DNA of 64,000 nt from the NCBI GenBank assembly GCA_016794345.1, contig JAEUKE010000150.1, positions 1-64,000 of the forward strand, read 5' to 3'. The DNA is from Myxococcales bacterium (lineage in GTDB: Bacteria > Myxococcota_A > Polyangia > Polyangiales > Polyangiaceae). How positions within the stretch are numbered: position 1 is the stretch's first letter; each line of letters opens with the position of its first letter. The notes beneath the pieces were generated by a model. It was given only the letters and a program-made list of their open reading frames with translations, had not been told where the DNA came from and searched no databases. The position numbers and the translations under genes were made by a program. Below are positions 50,078-58,668 of this stretch, one piece after another.

Positions 50078-51199
50078 ATGACCGTGGTGCCGCTCACTCC
50101 TCACCCCCCGGCCCCCTCTCCGTGCCGGAGAGGGGGAGTAGGCCTCCCCCTCTTGCTCGTCCTCGCGACGTTCCTCGCGGCGTGCACGCCGCAGGCGTAC
50201 ATCGCGATCATGCCGGGGGTGGTGAACAACCCCGCCAACCGGACGCTCCGGCGAGAGATCCTGGCGTTCGGCACGGGCAGCCTGTGCAAGGAGGTCCTCA
50301 AGCAGAGCATCCCCCTCAAGCTCCGCGACGAGGACCCGACGCTCGGCCGCTTCTTCCCGAAGACCTGCAAGATCGAGCCGCTCGAGAACGGTGACCTCTA
50401 CGTCCAGTTCGCGGGCTTCGGCTACGCGTGGTCGAACCTCACCAAGCGGCTGAGCTTCAGCGCAAGCGCGGCGATCCAATACGAGCAGGATTTCCGGCTC
50501 GATGGCTCGACGATGTACGTCTACTTCAAGCCGGCCGCGACGACCGCGAAGAAGTTTGACCTCAAAATGGTGGAGCAGTCGGTCATGCCGGCTTCGCCGG
50601 TGGCTCCGCTCTTCCCGGGCGGAGACGCGAAGTCGTTCATGAACCAGATCGGTGAAGGGATGCTCGCGCGAGAGATCGGCCGAGGATTCACCGTGATCCG
50701 CGAGAGCGACGGGAGCGCGAGCTTCGGCGTCGGCCTCCTCCCGGTGGGCGAGCGGCCGTTGGCGCCGTTCGAGCGAAGAGACGATGCGCGCCTGCTCTAC
50801 GTGAACGAGGCCATCGAGATCCACCAGGAGCAGCGCGACTACGTGGGCCCCCTCGAGGTGCCTGAAAAAGGGATGGCCCTCTACCTCACGATGAGCGTGA
50901 CCGGCGCGCCGAGCATCGACCTGCTCGTCGTGCCGCGCGCGCTCGGCGACGCCTGGCTCGACCAATACGCGGCGAGCCCGCAGGCCGGCCCCGCCCCGGG
51001 ACCGGCCGTCCTGGACGAGACCGTGACGCTCGATCCGACAGGGAAGCTCACCAAGCGCCTGGTCCGCGTGCCGAAGGGCTCCTACTACGTCGTGCTCGAC
51101 AACACGGGCAGCGCCGGGCGCTCGAGCCCGCCGCAGGCCGCGCTGGACGACCGGGCGGCGCTCGTCAACCTCGGAATCGAGCTGGGCGACGCCCCCTGA
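50078..51199 (+). CDS. Predicted lipoprotein, unknown family
   Basis: A 373-residue exported protein. ATG 50078 opens MTVVPLTPHPPAPSPCRRGG, the translated G/C hairpin, followed directly by a signal core and lipobox VGLPLLLVLATFLAAC. The mature domain includes a Lys/Asp-rich segment (IPLKLRDEDPTLGRFFPKTC), YVQFAGFGYAWSNLTKRLSF, and a C-terminal part with MTVSGAP-like MSVTGAPSIDLLVVPRALGD. Some Trp/Tyr beta-strand patterning is seen, but no family was recognised. The hairpin lies exactly between the first codons and the signal core, so the true start may have been altered by its insertion. Confidence 0.8.
   Translation: MTVVPLTPHPPAPSPCRRGGVGLPLLLVLATFLAACTPQAYIAIMPGVVNNPANRTLRREILAFGTGSLCKEVLKQSIPLKLRDEDPTLGRFFPKTCKIEPLENGDLYVQFAGFGYAWSNLTKRLSFSASAAIQYEQDFRLDGSTMYVYFKPAATTAKKFDLKMVEQSVMPASPVAPLFPGGDAKSFMNQIGEGMLAREIGRGFTVIRESDGSASFGVGLLPVGERPLAPFERRDDARLLYVNEAIEIHQEQRDYVGPLEVPEKGMALYLTMSVTGAPSIDLLVVPRALGDAWLDQYAASPQAGPAPGPAVLDETVTLDPTGKLTKRLVRVPKGSYYVVLDNTGSAGRSSPPQAALDDRAALVNLGIELGDAP
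50100..50139 (-). repeat. G/C hairpin repeat, family member (inside CDS 5' end)
   Basis: On the minus strand CCCCCTCTCCGGCACGGAGA then GGGGGCCGGGGGGTGA. It is translated in the plus direction as part of the lipoprotein N-terminus. Confidence 0.65.
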
Positions 51200-51384
51200 C
51201 CGTTCGGGTTGCCGACGGGGGAACGCCCGTCTAGAAAAGGGCTACTCTGAGCGCACCGACCCGAGGTGGCACCGGCGGCAAGGCTCCGCGCCGGGCCGAG
51301 AAAGACGAAGCGACGACTGGGCAAGCGCCCCGATCGACGCCGGGCCGCGCCGGCGCGCCCAAACCGGACGCGAGCGTCGACGCC

Positions 51385-52743
51385 GTGATCACGGTCGCGC
51401 CGGCCATCACGCGCCCGGCCAACCGGATGGCGCGGCTCGTCTTCTACGCGGTCTGGGTCTTCGCCGTCCCGCTGGCGGCCTCGCTCGTGACCATCTGGAT
51501 CTTCACCCCGGCGGACGGGGCGCGGACGGTCGGCGCGCTCGAGAGCCAGATCTCCGAGCAGAAGATCCCTTTTGGGATCGTGTTCTTCACGCTCTTCGCG
51601 GTCCTCATCTGGCGCTTCCGTCACGATCTGCCGCTGGCGGCCGCCGCCGGGATCGGCGGGCGCCGCGATCTGCCCGCGAAGCTCCGCGCGCGCTTCGAGG
51701 AGGCGGGCGCATTGCTCGAGGAGGCGCGGCGGATCATGCGCTCCCGACGCCGCGACGTGGAGCGCGAGCTGGTGCCTTCGGAGCGGGAGGACGTGGAGGC
51801 CGGGCTCGAGGAGCTCGAGCGTGTCATGACCGCCGAGCCGTTCGTGGCGACGGCGTTCGAGAAGGCGCACGCGCGAGCCGAGCGGCTCGTGGGCGAGCAC
51901 CTCTCACGCTGGCGAAAGGGCGAGATCCGCGAGTACGCCGAGTCGATCGCCATCGCGGTGGGCGTCGCCTTGCTCCTGCGAGCGTTCGTCGTCGAGGCGT
52001 TCAAGATCCCGAGCGGCTCGATGATCCCGACCTTGCTCGTCGGCGATCACATCTTCGTCAACAAGTTCGTGTACGGCCCGCAGATCCCGTTCACCGAGCG
52101 CCGCGTCTTCGAGAGCCTGCCGCCCGAACGCGGGGACGTGATCGTCTTCAAATTCCCCGAGAACCCCGAGCAGGACTTCATCAAGCGCGTCGTCGCCGTC
52201 CCGGGCGACGTGCTCGAGGTCGTCGACGGGCGCCCGATCATCAACGGCTGGATCGTGCCGCAGTGCCATGTCGGCAGCTTCAAAGAAGACGGCAAGACCA
52301 GCGAGCTCTACGTGGAGTACCTCCACGACAAGGCGTTCTTCACGCTCTTCGATCAGAAGCCGGGCGGCGCCACCTGCGAGACCGCGGCGGACTGCAGCGG
52401 CGCAGAGCGTTGTTTTGCCGGGTACTGCGGCCGCGACGAGTACCACCGCGGTCCCTGGACGGTCCCGGAGCGCCAGGTCTGGGTCATGGGCGACAACCGC
52501 TTCAACAGCCACGACTCGCGCCAGTGGGCCGGCGGACGCGGAGCGGGTGTGCCCTTCGAGAACATCCGCGGGCGCGCGATGATCATCTTCGCGACGTTCA
52601 ACCAGACCGGCGGCGTGCTCGAGCGGATGGCGCTACCCGTCATGGGCAAGCCGCACCTGCCTTCGGCCCACGCGCACCTGCAGCCGCAGCTGGAGAAGTG
52701 TCTGCGCGAGCCGCCCCAGAGGACGACACCGCCCGGCCGCTGA
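51385..52743 (+). CDS. lepB: Signal peptidase I
   Basis: A leader peptidase of about 452 residues that removes Sec/Tat signal peptides at the outer face of the inner membrane. Membrane segments are VFYAVWVFAVPLAASLVTIW, IVFFTLFAVLIW and IAIAVGVALLLRAFVVEAF. Catalytic Ser is in FKIPSGSMIPTLLVGD and Lys in DFIKRVVAVPGD; the GDNRFNSHDSR box is intact. An insertion with four Cys (TCETAADCSGAERCFAGYCG) precedes the last box. GTG 51385 is the first canonical start, but the frame is open back to TAG 51232. It then offers AAAAGG, six bases and CTG 51247, followed by a basic Pro/Ala/Gly-rich stretch, so a CTG start adding 46 residues is possible. Confidence 0.95.
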   Translation: MITVAPAITRPANRMARLVFYAVWVFAVPLAASLVTIWIFTPADGARTVGALESQISEQKIPFGIVFFTLFAVLIWRFRHDLPLAAAAGIGGRRDLPAKLRARFEEAGALLEEARRIMRSRRRDVERELVPSEREDVEAGLEELERVMTAEPFVATAFEKAHARAERLVGEHLSRWRKGEIREYAESIAIAVGVALLLRAFVVEAFKIPSGSMIPTLLVGDHIFVNKFVYGPQIPFTERRVFESLPPERGDVIVFKFPENPEQDFIKRVVAVPGDVLEVVDGRPIINGWIVPQCHVGSFKEDGKTSELYVEYLHDKAFFTLFDQKPGGATCETAADCSGAERCFAGYCGRDEYHRGPWTVPERQVWVMGDNRFNSHDSRQWAGGRGAGVPFENIRGRAMIIFATFNQTGGVLERMALPVMGKPHLPSAHAHLQPQLEKCLREPPQRTTPPGR

Positions 52744-52864
52744 GCGGCTCGAGCATCGCGCCCGAGGCGGCGCCCTCGAGGCTCGGCACAGAACGAAGCG
52801 GCACAAAACGAAGCGAGCGGAGCCGGGAGGCTCCGCTCGCGCGCAAGCAGACGTGGGGCGTCGG

Positions 52865-53629
52865 CTACTTCCCCGGCGTGATGGGGATGCGGACTCGCTT
52901 GCCGCCGTCCTTCTTCTTGCCGCCGTCCTTCTTGGTGCCGCCGTCCTTCTTGGTGCCGCCGTCTTTGCCGGCGTCCTTCTTGGTGAGCGGCGAGTCCGGC
53001 GGGGGCTTCGTCTCTTCGACGGCGGTCTTGTCGTTCCGGCTCTTCAGCTCGATCCAGCCCATCTTGAGCTCGGCAGGTCCGCTCGGGTACTCGATGAGCA
53101 TCCAGTTCGAGTGGCTCGCCTTGAGGTTGATGAGGGTGCCCTTCGCGAGGCTGGCGACCTCCTTCGAGGTGAGGTCCGCAGCCTGGTACGCCTTGAAGTT
53201 GACCTTCGTCATGACGGTGCCGCCCTGGGGCACTTCATCGTCGTAACGCTTGATCTCGTCGGCGTTCGTGGCCTCTTCCTCCTCTTCCTCTTCCTCTTCC
53301 TCTTCTTCCTCTTCCTCTTCGCCGGCGTCCTCGGCGGCGTCCGTGCCTGCGTCCTCCGGGCCGGCATCGGCGACGGGAGCGGAAGCGCTCGGGGCGGCGC
53401 TCGCGGTGGCGCTCGTCTCCTCTTCTTCCTCTTCCTCCTCCTCGTCCTTCTTCTTCTTCTTCTTGCTGTCGTCCTTCTCGGCCTTGTCCGAGCTCTTCCC
53501 GGTGAGCTCGTTGATCTTGTCGCAGGCGGTCTGCGAGGCGGCGACGCCCACCAGGGCAAGCAGAGCCAAGCTGGCGCTACCCTTCAACAACCCCCGTCGC
53601 CCCGGTTCGCTCACGTCGTTCGAGCTCAT
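52865..53629 (-). CDS. SH3-like exported protein with poly-Glu and Lys/Gly-Asp repeats
   Basis: A 254-residue lipoprotein-like protein. The N-terminus has RRGLLKGSASLALLALVGVA then SQTAC, a Tat- or Sec-type signal with a possible lipobox. Low-complexity blocks follow: Lys run, Glu run of nine, Ala/Ser linker and a Glu run of 18. A compact region (about 150-205, TKVNFKAYQAADLTSKEVAS, GTLINLKASHSNWMLIEY) resembles a bacterial SH3 domain. The C-terminus is built of GKDGGTKKDGG-like repeats. The alternating charge blocks may contact cell-wall or nucleic-acid polymers; this is inference only. The hexanucleotide and 18-bp repeats that encode them are prone to length change in frame. Confidence 0.8.
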   Translation of the reverse strand: MSSNDVSEPGRRGLLKGSASLALLALVGVAASQTACDKINELTGKSSDKAEKDDSKKKKKKDEEEEEEEEETSATASAAPSASAPVADAGPEDAGTDAAEDAGEEEEEEEEEEEEEEEEATNADEIKRYDDEVPQGGTVMTKVNFKAYQAADLTSKEVASLAKGTLINLKASHSNWMLIEYPSGPAELKMGWIELKSRNDKTAVEETKPPPDSPLTKKDAGKDGGTKKDGGTKKDGGKKKDGGKRVRIPITPGK

Positions 53630-53742
53630 TCTCAGAAATCCTCCGCGGTCGGGGACGACCCCCGCGCCGACTACGAGGCCGAGAAGCTACACCAAACGGT
53701 CTCGGCTGTCGCTACCCTGCCCCCCCCCAGGGGTCAGGAGCC

Positions 53743-54936
53743 TCAACCGGAAGGCAGGACCCCGAGGTCACGGCCCACCTTCGTGAAGGCCGAGATCGCG
53801 CGCTCCACGTGGGCGGGCTCGTGGGCAGCCGAGAGCTGGACGCGAATCCGGGCCTGCCCCTTCGGAACGACCGGGTAGGAGAAGCCGATGACGTAGATGC
53901 CTTCGGCCAGCATGCGGGCGGCCATCTCCTGAGCCAGCCGCGCGTCGCCCAGCATGATGGGGACGATGGGGTGCACGCCCTCCTTGATCGTGAAGCCGGC
54001 CTTCGTCATTCCCTCGCGGAACGCGCGCGTGTTCGCCATGAGCCGCTCGCGCAGGGAGGGCTCCGACGAGATGAGATCGAACGCCGCGATGCTGGCCCCC
54101 GCGATGGCCGGCGCCACGGAGTTGGAGAAGAGGTAGGGACGCGAGCGCTGGCGGAGCAGGTCGACGATCTCGCGCTTGCCGGTCGTGAAGCCGCCGCTCG
54201 CGCCGCCGAGCGCCTTGCCCAGCGTCGAGGTGATGACGTCGATATCGGCGAGGACGCCGAAGTGCTCGGGCGTACCGCGGCCCGTCGGCCCCATGAAGCC
54301 GGTCGCGTGTGACTCATCCACCATGACCATGGCGTCATATTTGCGGCAGAGCGCGACGATCTCGGGGAGCTTGGCGAGGTAGCCGTCCATCGAGAACACG
54401 CCGTCGGTCGCGACGAGGCGGAGGCGCTTGTCGCGCGTCTTCTCGAGGGCGGCCTCGAGCTCCTTCATGTCGCCGTTCGCGTAGCGGTGCCGCTCGGCCT
54501 TGCAGAGGCGGACGCCGTCGATGATCGACGCGTGGTTGAGCGCGTCCGAGATGATCGCGTCCTCCTCGCCGAGCATCGTCTCGAAGAGGCCGGCGTTGGC
54601 GTCGAAGCACGAGGAGTAGAGGATTGTGTCCTCGGTGCCGAAGAACCGAGAGATCTTCTCCTCGAGCTCCTTGTGCAGGTCCTGCGTGCCACAAATGAAG
54701 CGCACGCTGCTCATCCCGAAGCCGTGGGTGTCGATGGCGCGCTTCGCGGCCTCGATGAGCCGCGGATGCGACGACAGCCCCAGGTAGTTGTTCGCGCAGA
54801 AGTTCAGGACCTCCCCGGAGGTGGTCTGGATCGTCGCGCCTTGCGGGCTGGTGATGACGCGTTCGTCCTTGCGGAGGCCGGCGTCGCGAATCTCGTCGAG
54901 GAGCTTTTTGTAGTGGCCGCGCGCGTTGTCGAACAT
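53743..54936 (-). CDS. kbl: 2-amino-3-ketobutyrate CoA ligase (glycine C-acetyltransferase)
   Basis: A 397-residue PLP enzyme of the alpha-oxoamine synthase family. It cleaves 2-amino-3-ketobutyrate with CoA to glycine and acetyl-CoA in threonine breakdown. Conserved parts are NFCANNYLGLSSHPRLIEAA, HGFGMSSVRFICGTQDLHKELE, DALNHASIIDG, DESHATGFMGPTGRG, and the PLP lysine in TSTLGKALGGASGG. The overall match is to KBL rather than 8-amino-7-oxononanoate synthase. The usual partner threonine dehydrogenase is not adjacent. Confidence 0.95.
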   Translation of the reverse strand: MFDNARGHYKKLLDEIRDAGLRKDERVITSPQGATIQTTSGEVLNFCANNYLGLSSHPRLIEAAKRAIDTHGFGMSSVRFICGTQDLHKELEEKISRFFGTEDTILYSSCFDANAGLFETMLGEEDAIISDALNHASIIDGVRLCKAERHRYANGDMKELEAALEKTRDKRLRLVATDGVFSMDGYLAKLPEIVALCRKYDAMVMVDESHATGFMGPTGRGTPEHFGVLADIDVITSTLGKALGGASGGFTTGKREIVDLLRQRSRPYLFSNSVAPAIAGASIAAFDLISSEPSLRERLMANTRAFREGMTKAGFTIKEGVHPIVPIMLGDARLAQEMAARMLAEGIYVIGFSYPVVPKGQARIRVQLSAAHEPAHVERAISAFTKVGRDLGVLPSG

Positions 54937-55000
54937 GCGCGGATCCTTAAGCGAGGCACGCCGGAGAGAACAGAGGTGACCTCACCCAGCCCCTCCTCGG

Positions 55001-55034
55001 GTCACCCCCCGGCCCCCTCTCCCGGAGGGACAGG
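55001..55034 (-). repeat. G/C hairpin repeat, family member (at CDS 3' end)
   Basis: On the minus strand CCTGTCCCTCCGGGAGAGGG, then GGCCGGGGGGTGAC. It supplies the last codons and stop of the small hypothetical gene and could act as its terminator. Confidence 0.6.
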
Positions 55035-55316
55035 AGCCGCAGGATCGACAAACGCCCGCGGCTCGACGGCGGGCGGGGGTGGAACGTAGAGACGCGGCGC
55101 GTCGATGCCCTTCGCGGTCGCGGCGATCTCGGGGAAGTCGGCGGCGACACGGGCGAGGAAGGCCTTGCGCGTCGCTTCGTCGGGCGTGCGTGGCGGGCTC
55201 TGGTCACGAAGCGCCCTCCAGAGCTCGTAGTGCCAGGCCGCCATCGATGCGTGGGCCTCGAGCAGCGCCGCGAGCGTCGTCTCCGAGACAATCACCGTCC
55301 GCATGGTGGAGAGCAT
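55002..55316 (-). CDS. Small hypothetical protein ending in a translated hairpin
   Basis: A 104-residue protein (or 100 from ATG 55304) with a helical body: TTLAALLEAHASMAAWHYEL, DEATRKAFLARVAADFPEIA. A Pro-rich tail follows, ending VPPGEGAGG. That tail and the TGA stop lie in a G/C hairpin repeat (55001-55034), so the original C-terminus may have been replaced. It starts 7 bp after the comF stop, so it is probably co-transcribed with comF. No family recognised. Confidence 0.55.
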   Translation of the reverse strand: MLSTMRTVIVSETTLAALLEAHASMAAWHYELWRALRDQSPPRTPDEATRKAFLARVAADFPEIAATAKGIDAPRLYVPPPPAVEPRAFVDPAAPVPPGEGAGG

Positions 55317-55322
55317 AGCGAG

Positions 55323-55973
55323 TCAGGCCTCCGTGCGCGCGAGCGCGATCGTGTGGACGGCCGAGGCCCCGGCCGCGCGCAGCGCCGCCTCACAGGCGGC
55401 GAGCGTCGCGCCGGTCGTGCAGACGTCGTCGACGAGGAGCACGCTCCGACCCGCCGCGCGCGGGCTCGCGACGAACGCTCCCTGCAAGTTGGAGAGCCGG
55501 TCCTCACGCCCGAGCGTCGCCTGGCGATGACGAGCCTCCCGTCTTCGCAGGGCGATCGAGAGCGAGCCGAGCTCCGGCGCGACCTCCCGCGCGAGCAACG
55601 TCGCCTGGTTGTAGCCACGCTCGGCGAGGCGCACCGGGTGGAGGGGAACAGGCACGACGAGGTCGGCCGGCCCGACGGCGCCGCGGGCGGCGGCCAGGAG
55701 GAGACGCCCGAGCGGGCGACCCAGGTCGGAGCGGCCCTCGTATTTGAGGCGGATCACCGCGCTCCGGAGCGCGCCGCCGTAGCCAAATGCGCAGAAGGTC
55801 TTCCCGGGCTCGGCTGGCTCGAGCGAAACCTGACAAACGTCACAGAAGCTCCGCGTGGGACGGCAGGGCTCGTCGCACGCGGCACACGCCGGCGGGGCCA
55901 GCCAATCCCCGGCGAGCTCGAGGCCACGCCGGACCGCTCGACGGGCGAGCACCAGGGCGGAGGTCTTGTCCAT
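55323..55973 (-). CDS. comF: ComF family phosphoribosyltransferase-like protein
   Basis: A 216-residue ComF/GntX-type protein. The N-terminal zinc-binding Cys pairs are LAPPACAACDEPC and RSFCDVC. The central part has KYEGRSDLGRPLGRLLLAAA and VPVPLHPVRLAERGYNQATL, and the phosphoribosyltransferase loop is SVLLVDDVCTTGATLAACEA. In naturally competent bacteria ComF links DNA uptake to the recombination or replication machinery. ATG 55973 is the start; the frame is open far upstream only because it mirrors the divergent GYF gene. Confidence 0.93.
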   Translation of the reverse strand: MDKTSALVLARRAVRRGLELAGDWLAPPACAACDEPCRPTRSFCDVCQVSLEPAEPGKTFCAFGYGGALRSAVIRLKYEGRSDLGRPLGRLLLAAARGAVGPADLVVPVPLHPVRLAERGYNQATLLAREVAPELGSLSIALRRREARHRQATLGREDRLSNLQGAFVASPRAAGRSVLLVDDVCTTGATLAACEAALRAAGASAVHTIALARTEA

Positions 55974-56079
55974 ACCCTGTTGTCGGCACGACTCGCCGCC
56001 AGTTGCGTCGTCGACCTCACAATCGAGGGCTTCCCATGTACCATGGGCCCGTGCAGCCCCTCGCGCGGGAGACCGTGCC

Positions 56080-58668
56080 TTGACCAGCCAGGAGTGGCGA
56101 TTCACCGACGAGCACGGCGTCGAGCGCACGATCGACACCAACGAGCTGCGCTCCGCGCTCTCCAGCGGAAAGATCGCGCCCTCGACGTTGGTCTGGCGGG
56201 ACGGCTTGAAGGAGTGGGCGCCCGCCTTCACGTTGCCCGAGCTCTCGAGCGCCGCGATCGCTGCCGCGCGCTCCTCTCGCGCCTCCATTCCGCCGGCGGG
56301 TGCGGCTTCCCCGTCGGACAGCCGGCCGCGATCGGTGCCGCCGCCGCTCCCGAAGCGCGAGCGCATCCCTTCGGTCGCGCCGCCGGCTCCCATCCGGCGA
56401 CCTCATCGAGGGCCGATGCGAACGCTGACCGGCATCGAGCCGCCTGAGGTGCTCGCGAGCTTGGGAATCGTCGTCGATCTCCCCAAGGCGGACGCGACGG
56501 CAGCACCCACCGAGGCGCGCACGATCAACGAAGAGCCGACACGTGACGTGACGGCCGACGACGACGAGGCGTGGGACGACGCGACCGACGTGATCCCGCG
56601 CGCGCCGAAGGTGCCGAAGGAGGCAGCGAACCTCCCCAAGACCTCCCGTCGCATCCCGTCGATCCCGCCGCCGCCGCTGCCGGCGAACCCCACGCCGCCC
56701 CCGCGCGACGGCGCGCCCGAGGTCCCGCACCGCCCCACGCTGATGGGGCTCGCGCAGCGCAAGCCGTCGAAGCCGCCGCCGAAGCGCTCGACCGCCCCCG
56801 CCGCTTCGTCGTCCGACAAGACCGCCGTCGCGGCGCCGCCGTCACCGCAAGACGCGGGGCGCTCGAAGCCACCCCCGCCTCCCAACCGCAAGAAGCCGGA
56901 GGTCGCTCCGGCGCCCGCCCCCGCCGGAGGAGCGAAGCGGCTGAACCGCACCCTGGAAATCGAGACGAAGCTCGACAAGTCCAAGCCCCGCGCCCCCGAG
57001 GCCCCGCGCGTCAGCGCGGACTCGCCCACCGTGCTCGACGCCGGAGAGATCCGCCCGCCGGCCCCGGCCACCGCCCCAGAGACGCCCAAGGTGCAGCCGG
57101 CCTCCGAGCGAAAGAAGCCGACGGCCCCGAAGGACTCGCTGACCGGCTCGATCACGACGGTGAAGAAGACCGCCGAGGGCACGGTCATCATGGAGCGCCC
57201 GGTGAAGCCTCCGCCCGGCGAGACGACCGACCTCATCGCCGCCCGCCCGAAGGACGCGGCCGCGCTCGCCGAGGCGGAAGAGAGCAAGCCGCCGCGCCGC
57301 GCAAAGACCCTCGAGATGGCCCTCGAGGATCACCACGTCGCGGCCGAAAAACACCCCGAGTCGCCGGCGTCCGTCACCTCCGTCCCAAAGCCCAAAGGCG
57401 AGGACACCGGGACCACGTTTGGCGTCGACGAGCCGGAGCGAGCGCCCGAGCCCGAGTCCGAGCCGGTCAGCGCGCCGCCCGAGATCGGACCGCGGAAGAA
57501 GTCCGCGCTCGAGGTCCCGCTCTCGTCCCTCGTGGCCGCCAGCCTCGTCTGGATCGTCGGCCTCCTCGCGTTCTTCTTCGTCGGTCGCGTGTCCGGGTTC
57601 AAGAGCGCCGGGAACGCGCCGGTCGCGCGCGACGGCTTCGCCGATCGGTTCCTCTCGTGGACGCCACCCATGCAGCTCGCGGGCGTCGCAGGTCCGAGCG
57701 GCCCGAAGCCGTGCTCGGTCACGCGTCAGCCGAAGAAGTGGGCAACGAACGCCTCCAAGTCCGTGCCCTTCGACATGCGCGCCGAAGAGGAGCTCTCGCT
57801 CCTCGGGTTCGCGCAGGGCGATCACGAAGGCGTGGGGCTCAAGATCGATCCGAAGACCGGCAAGTTCGAGGAGATGTTCCGGCTGAAGGTCGAAGGCGAG
57901 GTGACACGCGTCTCGCCGACCGGGACGACCGACGGCTTCTTCGTCGGCGTGAAAGGTGACCGTACTGTCATTCCGGTCTCGGCGCGGACCCCGCGATTCC
58001 TGGTGATCGAGAAGGGCACAATCGGCGCGACCGACGCGCTCGACCAGGCGCCGGCGAACCTCTGGACCCTCGAAGGAGAGGGCGAGATCAGCGCCGAGAA
58101 CGCGGTCCGCGTGACCGAAGAGACATTTTTTCTGACCTTCCGTCGTGGCTCGGACGTGATCGGCGGCTACTTCGGCGCCGACAAGACGGCGAAGAGCCAG
58201 CTCGTGAAGGTGCCTGGGTCGGGTGGGAAGGTCGGCAAGCCCCGCAACGGAACAAACGGGACCGACGTCGCCGTCGTCTTCGCCGACAAGCCCGAGAAAG
58301 ACGACGCGCACTGGCAGATCCGCATCGGCCGCGCCACGATCGGACAGATCCCGGAGACGACGGAGGATGTCGTGCTCCCCGAAGGTGGCCCCGGCGGCGA
58401 CGCGATCGCGCCGGACATCATCGGCCTCGCCGATGGCCGCTGGCTGCTCATGTGGACCGAAGGTCAGAGCGGTGAGCGCTCGATCCTCGCGCAGACCTAC
58501 GACAAGCAGTTCGCGCCGGTCGGCGATCCCATCGCCCTGAGCCCTCCCGCGGGCAGCTTCGGACAGGCGGTCCTCGGCGTGGTAGGAACGTACACGACCG
58601 TGGCGTTTCTCCAGGCTGCAGACGAGGGCTTCGAGATGTGGGGGGCCGTCCTGCAATGCGGAAACTGA
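56080..58668 (+). CDS. GYF-domain, proline-rich, single-span membrane protein
   Basis: An 862-residue protein. TTG 56080 has GGGAG eight bases upstream. The N-terminal GYF_2-type domain reads QEWRFTDEHGVERTIDTNEL then KIAPSTLVWRDGLKEWAPAF (about 3-50). About 430 residues of Pro/Lys/Ala-rich disordered sequence with PPPP runs follow. A single membrane helix (SLVAASLVWIVGLLAFFFVG, about residue 490) leads to a C-terminal region of about 350 residues outside the cytoplasm. That region has repeated beta-strand segments suggestive of a propeller (ENAVRVTEETFFLTFRRGSD, IGLADGRWLLMWTEG). It overlaps the next lipoprotein gene by 13 bp. The layout recalls the myxobacterial gliding proteins with GYF domains (AgmX/GltJ), but no zinc ribbon or TonB motif was seen. 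Confidence 0.8.
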   Translation: MTSQEWRFTDEHGVERTIDTNELRSALSSGKIAPSTLVWRDGLKEWAPAFTLPELSSAAIAAARSSRASIPPAGAASPSDSRPRSVPPPLPKRERIPSVAPPAPIRRPHRGPMRTLTGIEPPEVLASLGIVVDLPKADATAAPTEARTINEEPTRDVTADDDEAWDDATDVIPRAPKVPKEAANLPKTSRRIPSIPPPPLPANPTPPPRDGAPEVPHRPTLMGLAQRKPSKPPPKRSTAPAASSSDKTAVAAPPSPQDAGRSKPPPPPNRKKPEVAPAPAPAGGAKRLNRTLEIETKLDKSKPRAPEAPRVSADSPTVLDAGEIRPPAPATAPETPKVQPASERKKPTAPKDSLTGSITTVKKTAEGTVIMERPVKPPPGETTDLIAARPKDAAALAEAEESKPPRRAKTLEMALEDHHVAAEKHPESPASVTSVPKPKGEDTGTTFGVDEPERAPEPESEPVSAPPEIGPRKKSALEVPLSSLVAASLVWIVGLLAFFFVGRVSGFKSAGNAPVARDGFADRFLSWTPPMQLAGVAGPSGPKPCSVTRQPKKWATNASKSVPFDMRAEEELSLLGFAQGDHEGVGLKIDPKTGKFEEMFRLKVEGEVTRVSPTGTTDGFFVGVKGDRTVIPVSARTPRFLVIEKGTIGATDALDQAPANLWTLEGEGEISAENAVRVTEETFFLTFRRGSDVIGGYFGADKTAKSQLVKVPGSGGKVGKPRNGTNGTDVAVVFADKPEKDDAHWQIRIGRATIGQIPETTEDVVLPEGGPGGDAIAPDIIGLADGRWLLMWTEGQSGERSILAQTYDKQFAPVGDPIALSPPAGSFGQAVLGVVGTYTTVAFLQAADEGFEMWGAVLQCGN

